From the NCBI GenBank assembly GCA_963725065.1, contig CAVRXD010000052.1, positions 62,001-126,000 on the forward strand: a stretch of 64,000 bases of DNA. Reading direction: 5' to 3'. The position numbers and the translations under genes are program-made. This document shows, piece after piece, positions 57,026 through 64,000 of this stretch (position 1 is its first letter; every line of letters begins with the position of its first letter). The notes under the pieces were generated by a model. The model worked only from the letters and a program-made list of their open reading frames with translations, did no database searches and was not told the DNA's origin. The DNA comes from VAZQ01 sp963725065. Its GTDB lineage: Bacteria > Pseudomonadota > Alphaproteobacteria > Rhizobiales > Xanthobacteraceae.

Positions 57026-57127
57026 ATGCGTGTACAAAGTGGACATTGGCTCGACTACGACCCGGTCGCCCTTGTGATCCTGGTCGTGGGCATCGGCGCG
57101 GTCGCGTTGCTCGCGCTGAGCATCTGA
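57026..57127 (+). CDS. Small membrane protein, 33 residues
   Basis: The peptide begins MRVQSGHWLDYDP and continues as one hydrophobic helix (VALVILVVGIGAVALLALSI) to the C-terminus. GCGAGG lies six bases before the ATG. It is preceded by an AT-rich stretch (56820-56880) that could hold a promoter. No family recognised. The same frame is open upstream to 56942, but the added residues look non-coding. Confidence 0.55.
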   Translation: MRVQSGHWLDYDPVALVILVVGIGAVALLALSI

Positions 57128-57351
57128 CTTTCGGGAAGCCGCCGGGCTGCCATTGGTGCAGCCCGGGGCGTTGCCACGTGCCTCTAATTTGGCCAGCGTA
57201 CGCTCGCAGGCCCTCTCCTTCGCCGGCCTTATTCAGCCGACCAGTCTAGACGGGCGCATTTGCGTCACATCCGGGACGCTCGCGCGTAGCGCTGGCAGCC
57301 TGCCCTACCGACGGGCATCCCCCCCCGCGCTGACGCCAAGAAAATGAACGC

Positions 57352-58548
57352 TCAGGCACTCAGGGCGCTGCCACCGCGGTTCCAGCCGCGGCCGCCCTCG
57401 CCATAGATGTCAAAGCCGGTATCGGTGACCACGACCGTGTCTTCGAGCTTGATGAACCCACGCTGCGGGTGCTGCAGCGTGGTCTCGACCGAGATCACCA
57501 TTCCCACCTCGAGCGGTCTGGCAGCGTCATAGGCGTCATAGGGCACCGGCCCAGATGCCGTGAGCCGCGGCGCTTCGTGGCTTACCAATCCCATCCCGTG
57601 GGCCAGGAAATGCATATGGTTGTGATGCTTTGATTTGTGCACGAGCGGCTCGGCGGCGGCGTAGATCACGCTTCCCGGGACTCCCGGCTTGATCGGCTTC
57701 ATCGACGCGCGCTGGATGCTCTCGATCTCAGCCAGCAAATCTTCGAGCTCCCCATCAGGCTCCCCGTGAATCGCCATGCGGCAGAGGTCACCGATATAGC
57801 CGTGATAGTTGCCACCGGAGTCGAGGGAGAGCACGTCCCCCTTGCCCCATTCCTGCTCCGACGGAGCGCGGTTGAGGCTCGTGCCCGCCGTAATCAGGCA
57901 ATAGTCGAACACGAGGCCGCGATTGGTCTCCTCCCGCCGAAGCGCTTCGGTCAACTCACGCTTGGTCGTTCCTGGACCGTGGCTTGCGATCACCGCCAGC
58001 ATGGACTCGATGACGCGCTCGGATGCGATGCGCAACTTCTTCAGTTCCGCCGGGCTCTTCACGGCGCGCTGGCGCTCAAGCACGAACAGAGCGTCGATTA
58101 TCTCGCTGCCGGGGAACGCATTGCGCAACGTTGTGCCGGAATCGACCGGCAGGAACGCGAGTTCGGCGCCGATCCGGTGGGCCTTTACCCCCGACCGGCG
58201 GACATAGTCGATCGCCTTCTCCATGGCATCGACGGATCCCGACGAATTGGTCTGTGATTCCGGTACCCAGAATGGCTCGTTCTCCTTCTGAAAGCCCTCC
58301 ATGCGATGGCCGAAATACGCCGCCTTCTGGCGCACCCCCTTGGGATAGACGAGGACCGGCAGGTAACGGCTCAATCCCATCGCATCCATCGACTCGAAGA
58401 AAAAGGCGCGATGTCCCCCGAGCAGATATTGCACGTTGTGCTTCGAGGTCACGAGCAGGACGTCGATCCCGGCTTCATCCATCAACCGGTCGAGCCGATC
58501 CGCATCGAAGGGAATGGAGGGCGCAACTTTCTTGACGACGTCGAGCAT
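57352..58548 (-). CDS. M24-family metallopeptidase (Xaa-Pro aminopeptidase/creatinase type)
   Basis: A 398-residue pita-bread-fold protein. The five metal ligands can be placed: Asp in VLSLDSGGNYHGYIGDLCR (two Asp), His in HFLAHGMGLVSHE, Glu in VISVETTL and Glu in FIKLEDTVVV. The N-terminal creatinase-like domain starts after DADRLDRLMDEAGIDVLLV. It may cleave X-Pro peptides or act on a small amide or ester; in catabolic clusters the latter is common. The ATG at 58548 has a GGAG eight bases upstream. Same strand as the genes upstream to 64000. Confidence 0.88.
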   Translation of the reverse strand: MLDVVKKVAPSIPFDADRLDRLMDEAGIDVLLVTSKHNVQYLLGGHRAFFFESMDAMGLSRYLPVLVYPKGVRQKAAYFGHRMEGFQKENEPFWVPESQTNSSGSVDAMEKAIDYVRRSGVKAHRIGAELAFLPVDSGTTLRNAFPGSEIIDALFVLERQRAVKSPAELKKLRIASERVIESMLAVIASHGPGTTKRELTEALRREETNRGLVFDYCLITAGTSLNRAPSEQEWGKGDVLSLDSGGNYHGYIGDLCRMAIHGEPDGELEDLLAEIESIQRASMKPIKPGVPGSVIYAAAEPLVHKSKHHNHMHFLAHGMGLVSHEAPRLTASGPVPYDAYDAARPLEVGMVISVETTLQHPQRGFIKLEDTVVVTDTGFDIYGEGGRGWNRGGSALSA

Positions 58549-58777
58549 GATCGAAGCTCCTTTCATGGGCCAAGCCCAGCGCACCGTCGAAAGGGTGCAA
58601 CTCACTCGGCTGCGATTCTTTGCTTTGGCAATGAGCGGCAATGCCTCGGGGGATCATACATCAGGGCAACGCGATCCTGCCATGCCCTTCGACCAGCGGC
58701 ACCTGTGCGGATATGCGGGCCGAGGCGAACATCCCCCTCCTCTTTCACGTAGGGGCCGCCGGCTGGGTCCGCGTCGA

Positions 58778-59539
58778 TTACGTCCGGTAGCTTGGATCGA
58801 CCCGATCGAGCAGCCGAAGGTAGGCGGGCCAATCAGCGGAGCCGCGGCCGCTGTCGTGCTTTTCGTACTGGGCCACCGTTTTCCTGCAAATGTCGGGCGG
58901 GATCTCGATCATCTCGCCGCCGGTCGCTTCCATGGCCAGTTGGATTTCGGCCGCCTCCAACAGATGCTTCATCAGAATGAAAGCCTCGCGGGCTGTCTTG
59001 CCGACGGTGAGTACCCCGTGGTTGTGCATGATCATGGCGCGATTGTCGCCGAGATGGGCGATGAGCCGCTCGCGCTCACTAAAATCCTCGGTGATGCCTT
59101 CATAGGGGTGATAGCCGATACGGTCGTGAAAGCGCACCGCCTCCTGCGAGATCATCCGCAGCCCGCTCTTGAGGCCGGCGATCGCCATTCCGATCCGGGT
59201 GTGCACATGCACCGCGCAATTGACATCGGGCCGCCCACGCAGGACGCCGCCGTGCAGCGTAAAGCCTGGCCGATTGACGCCGGCGCGCTCGTCGAGGTCC
59301 TCGTCCATGTCGACCTTGACGAGGTTGGAGGCCGTCACCTCCGTCCACAGCAATTCATGTCGCTTCATCAGGAATTTTCGATCTTCGCCCGGCACGCGCA
59401 TGGAGCAATGATTGTAAATGACGTCGTCCCAGCCGTGCCGGGCGACCAGCCGATAAACCGCCGCAAGGTCGACGCGCGTCTGCCACTCCGCGGATGACAT
59501 CGCCGGCGTGCTGCTCGTGGCCTTGGCATGGATGTTCAC
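58778..59539 (-). CDS. Class II aldolase/adducin-family protein
   Basis: A 253-residue zinc-dependent aldolase or decarboxylase domain. Metal-binding histidines are in CAVHVHTRIG and MIMHNHGVLTVG; DDVIYNHCSMRVPGED near residue 35 is the conserved N-terminal stretch. Members cleave sugar phosphates, decarboxylate, or have lost activity (adducin); here it may handle a product of the neighbouring molybdoenzyme. The GTG at 59539 is preceded by GGGAGG at ideal distance; ATG five codons upstream contains that site, so GTG is preferred. Confidence 0.87.
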   Translation of the reverse strand: MNIHAKATSSTPAMSSAEWQTRVDLAAVYRLVARHGWDDVIYNHCSMRVPGEDRKFLMKRHELLWTEVTASNLVKVDMDEDLDERAGVNRPGFTLHGGVLRGRPDVNCAVHVHTRIGMAIAGLKSGLRMISQEAVRFHDRIGYHPYEGITEDFSERERLIAHLGDNRAMIMHNHGVLTVGKTAREAFILMKHLLEAAEIQLAMEATGGEMIEIPPDICRKTVAQYEKHDSGRGSADWPAYLRLLDRVDPSYRT

Positions 59540-59659
59540 TGCAGGACCTCCCATTGTCCGGCTGGTCGACACAATGCGGGACGCCGGCTTCGCGCGCTCT
59601 GATAACTCATGGTAGTAAAACCGGCCGACGCTTTCCAGCCGCCTTGGCCGGACGGACGG

Positions 59660-60139
59660 TTAGAACTCGCGTCCGATCAGCAGATGGTCGGCCGAGATCG
59701 CGCCCCCACCGTGCACCAGGAAATACAGCGCGGCCACGGCCCACATCAGGGTGTATTCGAGGCCGGTCTTGTTCCAGAAATATCCGCCCACGCGCCAGCG
59801 CTCATAGTTGGCCACGATGAGGAAAATGACGATCGCAAGCGCGGCCGGCCGGGTGAACAGTCCGAGCGCGAGCAGCGGTCCGCCGACCAATTGTGTCAGC
59901 GAGATCGCCCCCGCCCAGAATTTTCCGGGCCGGTATCCGTCATTCTCGAGCTGCTGCGCCAGTTCCGTCACATTGTGCGACCGCACTCCCGTGCTCGGCC
60001 ACAGTCCCATGGTGTTGCGCAGCCCGTGCGGGACGAGCGCGAGCCCGACCACAACGCGCAGCAGCACCTCCGTCCACGGCGCGAGTACCTGGTAGAGGTG
60101 ACCCAGGTCCGGAAAGATGAGCGGAGTCGGGTCCGTCAT
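59660..60139 (-). CDS. DoxX-family membrane protein
   Basis: A 159-residue protein with four membrane helices. RVVVGLALVPHGLRNTMG and LVGGPLLALGLFTRPAALAIVIFLI are typical of the DoxX/YphA group. DoxX was named from a thiosulfate:quinone oxidoreductase subunit in Acidianus, and distant members serve in redox or unknown membrane roles. Next to a molybdoenzyme it could pass electrons to quinone, but this is only a suggestion. ATG start; 81 bases downstream of the iron-sulfur subunit gene. Confidence 0.82.
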   Translation of the reverse strand: MTDPTPLIFPDLGHLYQVLAPWTEVLLRVVVGLALVPHGLRNTMGLWPSTGVRSHNVTELAQQLENDGYRPGKFWAGAISLTQLVGGPLLALGLFTRPAALAIVIFLIVANYERWRVGGYFWNKTGLEYTLMWAVAALYFLVHGGGAISADHLLIGREF

Positions 60140-60220
60140 TCGGTCGTGATCCGCGCGATGGCGTCAGCCGCGCTCACCGGTCTCGGCGCCACCCTCAGTG
60201 ATACCTGGGATGATCAAGGA

Positions 60221-61057
60221 TTACAGCCTGATTTCGCCGAGGTTGATGCTTACGCCAAGAGTCGCCTCGACCGTCTTGTTGGCATGCCCGGAGGCGGAGA
60301 TCTCGATCAGGTAGCGGCCTGAATTCTCGTCGAGCTTATCGAACTTGAAGTCACCATAGTTGTCGCTCGTCGTTTCCGCGACATTGCGGCCATCCTTGCT
60401 CAAGCGCACGTGTGCGCCCTCAACACAGTCGATAATGTCATTCGTCTCCGCAGCCACGGTGCCGCCGATGAAGCATTTCGAATAGCGCCAGAGATTGCGG
60501 TAATAAACCCGCGGTTTGGTGCCGGCCTCCGGCTTCATCACTTCCAGGCCCTCCTGGCGCGCCATGCGCGCCATCTCGTCGTCCTCGACCTTGATTGCGC
60601 GCATGGCTCCGGTCGGACACGATTGCTGCCCGCGAGTCTGCTGCCAACCCTGGTCGAGGAGGTGGGCGTCGAAGGGCCAGATCTGCGGCAGCTGCAACTC
60701 CTCGTTCCACCAGATGTGGCCGTAGGGACAGGCCTCCACCAGATCCTTGCGACCCTTCGCCCGTATCGGATCGATGAGCATGATTCCGTCGTCGCGCTTC
60801 TTCACCGCATCGCCCCCTTTGGTCATGCAGGGCGCATTGTCGCAGTGATTGCACATGGTGGGTACGTAGGCGATGTCGATCATCGGCACCTGCCCCCGCT
60901 CCTTTTGCAGGATGTTGATCCACTTGTGCCCGTGCTTGGGCATCGGCGCGGTGTAGCCGGGCCACTCGTTGCCGACATATTCGTCCATGACCGCCAGCGT
61001 GCATAGATTGCAATTCGTGCACTCCGCGACGTCAATGATCATGTTCCATTTTTGCAT
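60221..61057 (-). CDS. Iron-sulfur subunit, transhydroxylase/resorcinol hydroxylase type
   Basis: A 278-residue electron-transfer subunit. Cysteines CTNCNLC (13-19), CNHCDNAPC (69-77), CPYGHIWW (110) and CPTGAM (147) can hold at least two [4Fe-4S] clusters. From about residue 200 a carboxypeptidase-regulatory-like beta-sandwich follows (CVEGAHVRLSKDGRNVAETT, DNYGDFKFDKLD). A beta-domain fused behind the ferredoxin part is the distinctive build of the small subunit of pyrogallol-phloroglucinol transhydroxylase (AthS) and its relatives, not of ordinary DmsB-like subunits. ATG at MQKWNMIIDV has GGAG seven bases upstream; ATG at 61075 is possible. The large subunit gene lies 118 bases upstream. 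Confidence 0.85.
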   Translation of the reverse strand: MQKWNMIIDVAECTNCNLCTLAVMDEYVGNEWPGYTAPMPKHGHKWINILQKERGQVPMIDIAYVPTMCNHCDNAPCMTKGGDAVKKRDDGIMLIDPIRAKGRKDLVEACPYGHIWWNEELQLPQIWPFDAHLLDQGWQQTRGQQSCPTGAMRAIKVEDDEMARMARQEGLEVMKPEAGTKPRVYYRNLWRYSKCFIGGTVAAETNDIIDCVEGAHVRLSKDGRNVAETTSDNYGDFKFDKLDENSGRYLIEISASGHANKTVEATLGVSINLGEIRL

Positions 61058-61175
61058 GGCGTGGCTCCGGCTCATATCCTTGTTATGCCGTGCGCGGGCT
61101 TGAACCCGCGCATCCATGCCCCTGCTGACGGTGCGGCGGCGGGCCGGCAATGACCGCGCGAGGGCGAGATGGCAA

Positions 61176-64000
61176 CTACTTCGCCGGCACGAGCTGCGCG
61201 GCCTTCAGCGTTTCGCGAATTTCCTTGTCCTTCTCCATCCGCGCGAAGGTTTCCGACATGTGCTCGGTGCGGCCGTCCCAGAGCTCCACCTGAACAAGTG
61301 AATTCGCGCCGGCAATCGAATGAGTCGACTTGGTCTGCGTGCGCTCGGGCGTGAGCAGGTTGAGGCACCCTCCCCGGTCGACCGACTTACCGGGCTCGCC
61401 CATCGGATCGTAGACCGCGGACAACTCGTAGCCATGGCACACGCCGCGCGGCAACCGCTGCGTCGGCAACGCAGCGCAGATCACCGCTCCGCGTTCGTTG
61501 AAGACCTTCACCAGATCATGCTTCTTGATACCGCGCGCGGCGGCATCTTCGGCATTGAGCCGCATGATCCAGTAGTAGTAGCCGTCGACCTTGACCCGGT
61601 GGTCTTCGATGTTGAGCAGGAAGGAGTCCTTGCCGTCGCCCTGAGTGTGGAACGAGTATTTCGAGTGCGGCGTGAGCATTTGCAGCGGGAAGCGCTCGTA
61701 CATCTCGCCTGAATGCGGCCCCTCCCATGACGGCTCGTATTTGACGATCGGCGGCCGCTCGGGATCGTTGAAACGCTTGAGGCTGTTGCATTCGAATTCG
61801 AGCTTGCCGGACTGGGTCTGCAAGCCGTGCAGATATTCCCTGGCGTAGTCCGAGGGCAACGGCTGTGCCTCGGGCACGTCCTTCTTGCGGTTTTCCCAGA
61901 ACCAGCGGAAGGAAACGGGCGCACGCAATTTCTCCTTTTCCGCCGGCACCACGTAATAGCCACGCTTGATGAACTTCTTCCACGAGATCACCTTCGGCAT
62001 ATCGGAGGCGAGGTACAGGCGCTTTACCCAATCGATCTCGTTGACGCCCTCGGAGAAATAGTTGGCCAGTCCGAGGCGCTTGCAGATCTCATTGAAGATC
62101 CAGAAATCGGATTTCGACTCGCCCAGCGGCGCGATCGCCGGCGCCTGGAAGATGATGACGCGATGATTGAGCTGCTGCTGGCCATGATGGCCATAGCCGC
62201 CGAGCCCGGCCCACTCGCTGATGTCGACCCGCTCGAAATTGGTGCATGCCGGCAGGATCACGTCGGCGAACTTGGCCTCGCCCTCGAACCAGATCGACTG
62301 GTTGACCACGAATTCGAGATTGGATGACTGATACATCCGCACCCAGCGGTTCGTGTTGTTCATGGTCGAGAGGATGGAGCCGCCATACTTGAACATCATC
62401 CGCACCGGCGCATGGCCGGGCGCCGGATAGGCGAACTTGGCGAACTGGTGCTCGATCGACTTGCCGATCCAGGGATAGCCTTCGGCCTTGCCGTCCACGA
62501 TCGCCTCGGGAGTCCATAGCCGCGGAATACGCTGGAACGGCGTGTTCATGGTCGGCAACTGCGGCATACGCTGATAGAGCGAGACCGGCAGCGCCGTGCC
62601 TTCGAGATCGCCCGACATCCCGCCCTCGGAATAACCGGGGAAATAGAACTGGAAGTCGAGCGGGCAACCCCATTGCAGGTTACCCATATTGACGCCGGGC
62701 TTACCGAGGCCCTGCATTGCGGTCAGGCACACCATCACCCGCGCCCATTGGATGCCGGTCTGGTTGCGGCAGGCGCCGCCATGGCCGTTGCCCCAGCCGC
62801 CGGGCGCGAGATAGACGCGCTTGCGGCCCCATTCCCGCGCCAGCGCCCGCACGTCCTTCGCGGGAACGCCGGTCTCCTTCTCCTGCCATTCCGGCGTCTT
62901 GGCGATGCCGTCTTCCTCGCCGACGAGATAAGCTTGCCACTTGTCGAAGCCGACGGTGTGGGTCTTCACGTATTCCTTGTCGTAGAGGCCCTCTTTGATC
63001 CAGACATAGGCGATCGCCATCGCCATCGCGACCGAGGTGGTGGGCCTGGGCGCAAACCACTTGCCCGGCAGGAATTGCGCCGAAGCGTTGTAGTACGGGT
63101 CGACGTGAACGACTTTGATGCCGAGCTTGGGGTTCTTCAGCCATTGCCGGCGCACTGTGCCTTCCTGCGCGCCGTAGGAGCCGCTGGTGCTCTCGGGGTC
63201 CGCAGCCCAGAACACGATCATGTCGCAGTTCTGCAGGCAGTCCTCGACCGTGCCGTAGGTCTCCGACTGACCGACGCGAAGCGTGTAGCCCCAGTGGTGG
63301 ACCGCGCCCCAGTACCAGCCTTCCCAGCTGTCGGGATTGTGGTGGATCTGGGTATAGCCGACCGCATTACGGAAACGGAACAGCGCGGAGAGATAATAGC
63401 CAATATTGCCCCAGGTATGGTGCGAGCCGTGCGAGACCGCCATCACGCCGGGTCCGTACGCCGACTTGAGTCGCTTGATCTCGCCGGCGACGAGGTCGAG
63501 CGCCTCCTCCCAGGAGATGCGCACATAACCCGACTTGCCGCGGTTCTGCGGGTTGCGCTCGCCCTTCGGATCAAAATCGACGCGCTTCATCGGGTAAAGC
63601 AGCCGATCGGGCGAATAGACGATCGACTTCGCATTCTGACCATGGGGCGCAAGCGTCGTCTTCCGGGGCGGCGTAAGCTTGAGCCCGCGCGCCTCGATGG
63701 TCCACGGCGGCGGATCGTCGTCGCCGAAATCGATCGGCGTCATGCGAATGATCTTGCCGTCCTTGACGTAGACGAAGACCGGCCCGCCATTGGTCATATT
63801 GCAGTAGCGCATGGTGCCATCCGCGAGGCGGATGCCGATCTTCAAACCCACGCTCTGGCTCATCATGATGGTCTGGGCGAACCAGTTGGTGAGATCCTCC
63901 GGGCCGTCGACCGTGAGCTTGAAATCCTTCTGCGCGTTGATCTGATCGAGCCAGTTGATTGGCGGCATCAGCAAATCAGCGCCGAGCGCGGCGTTCTTGA
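61176..64000 (-). CDS. Molybdopterin large subunit, transhydroxylase/resorcinol hydroxylase type (5' end beyond the window)
   Basis: At least 940 residues of a DMSO-reductase-family protein; the frame is open to the window edge, so its start is missing. Typical segments are IVYSPDRLLYPMKRVDF, GYVRISWEEALDLVAGEI and the C-terminal molybdopterin-dinucleotide domain (PLQMLTPHSKYSFHTQGDG). The N-terminal cluster motif of most family members is replaced by YCNMTNGGPVFVYV, with a single Cys, so there is no FS0 cluster. NPDSWEGW offers an Asp-Ser pair (Ser codon at 63327-63329) as molybdenum ligand, and a His lies 30 residues earlier (HGSHHTWG), as I recall for AthL (His144, Asp174, Ser175). The substrate may be a polyphenol such as resorcinol or pyrogallol; this is inference. 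Confidence 0.85.
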   Translation of the reverse strand, partial: KNAALGADLLMPPINWLDQINAQKDFKLTVDGPEDLTNWFAQTIMMSQSVGLKIGIRLADGTMRYCNMTNGGPVFVYVKDGKIIRMTPIDFGDDDPPPWTIEARGLKLTPPRKTTLAPHGQNAKSIVYSPDRLLYPMKRVDFDPKGERNPQNRGKSGYVRISWEEALDLVAGEIKRLKSAYGPGVMAVSHGSHHTWGNIGYYLSALFRFRNAVGYTQIHHNPDSWEGWYWGAVHHWGYTLRVGQSETYGTVEDCLQNCDMIVFWAADPESTSGSYGAQEGTVRRQWLKNPKLGIKVVHVDPYYNASAQFLPGKWFAPRPTTSVAMAMAIAYVWIKEGLYDKEYVKTHTVGFDKWQAYLVGEEDGIAKTPEWQEKETGVPAKDVRALAREWGRKRVYLAPGGWGNGHGGACRNQTGIQWARVMVCLTAMQGLGKPGVNMGNLQWGCPLDFQFYFPGYSEGGMSGDLEGTALPVSLYQRMPQLPTMNTPFQRIPRLWTPEAIVDGKAEGYPWIGKSIEHQFAKFAYPAPGHAPVRMMFKYGGSILSTMNNTNRWVRMYQSSNLEFVVNQSIWFEGEAKFADVILPACTNFERVDISEWAGLGGYGHHGQQQLNHRVIIFQAPAIAPLGESKSDFWIFNEICKRLGLANYFSEGVNEIDWVKRLYLASDMPKVISWKKFIKRGYYVVPAEKEKLRAPVSFRWFWENRKKDVPEAQPLPSDYAREYLHGLQTQSGKLEFECNSLKRFNDPERPPIVKYEPSWEGPHSGEMYERFPLQMLTPHSKYSFHTQGDGKDSFLLNIEDHRVKVDGYYYWIMRLNAEDAAARGIKKHDLVKVFNERGAVICAALPTQRLPRGVCHGYELSAVYDPMGEPGKSVDRGGCLNLLTPERTQTKSTHSIAGANSLVQVELWDGRTEHMSETFARMEKDKEIRETLKAAQLVPAK

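Overview
The window is a 64 kb piece of a GC-rich genome whose gene order marks it as an alphaproteobacterium of the order Hyphomicrobiales (Rhizobiales), most likely close to Xanthobacteraceae or Nitrobacteraceae. The pointers are the run argS - SPOR protein - nagZ - scpA - scpB - tatABC - serS - surE - pcm - LysM/M23 - yajC - secD - secF, the valS - PopZ - TolC - Pcm-like block, two DUF1127 proteins, an ExoR-like Sel1 protein and an Omp25/31-type beta-barrel. The genus is inference; no rRNA is present.

Layout. 1-3.6 kb: DUF1127 protein with terminator, an ICMT-family membrane methyltransferase, trmFO, and a kinase-like protein carrying an acyl-CoA-synthetase C-terminal domain. 3.6-23.2 kb: the conserved envelope and translation block on the minus strand (NDUFAF6-like protein, SecFD/YajC, NlpD-like factor, Pcm, SurE, SerRS, TatCBA, ScpBA, NagZ, frameshifted SPOR protein, ArgRS, Dgt). 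Two plus-strand genes interrupt it: a DUF815 ATPase and a lone response regulator between pcm and surE. 23.2-29.9 kb: erpA, an RND pump with a frameshifted adaptor, xthA and an outer-membrane beta-barrel. 30-37 kb: ExoR-like protein, ilvD, an NAD(P)-binding protein, 3-methyladenine glycosylase, a Pht5-like periplasmic-binding-fold protein, a DUF2459 protein and an MFS carrier. 37-45 kb: valS, a second MFS carrier, PopZ, TolC and a Pcm-like protein.

44.8-57.3 kb is looser and more accessory: tRNA-Cys, a second DUF1127 gene, tRNA-Asn, about 1 kb of small or decayed reading frames, a second complete RND pump with its adaptor, a three-haem cytochrome c with an unusual duplicated C-terminal region, two lineage-type unknowns, an acetoacetate decarboxylase - SDR pair (each gene broken by one extra base) and a 33-residue membrane peptide.

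57.3-64 kb is a same-strand catabolic set: an M24 peptidase-family protein, a class II aldolase/adducin protein, a DoxX protein, and an iron-sulfur plus molybdopterin subunit pair of the pyrogallol transhydroxylase / resorcinol hydroxylase type. The large subunit runs off the right edge. This is the most interesting metabolic module in the window.

Four genes (SPOR protein, HlyD-type adaptor, acetoacetate decarboxylase, SDR) are each interrupted by a single-base frameshift, with an otherwise pristine reading frame on both sides. That points to sequence error in a draft or metagenome assembly at least as much as to true gene decay.
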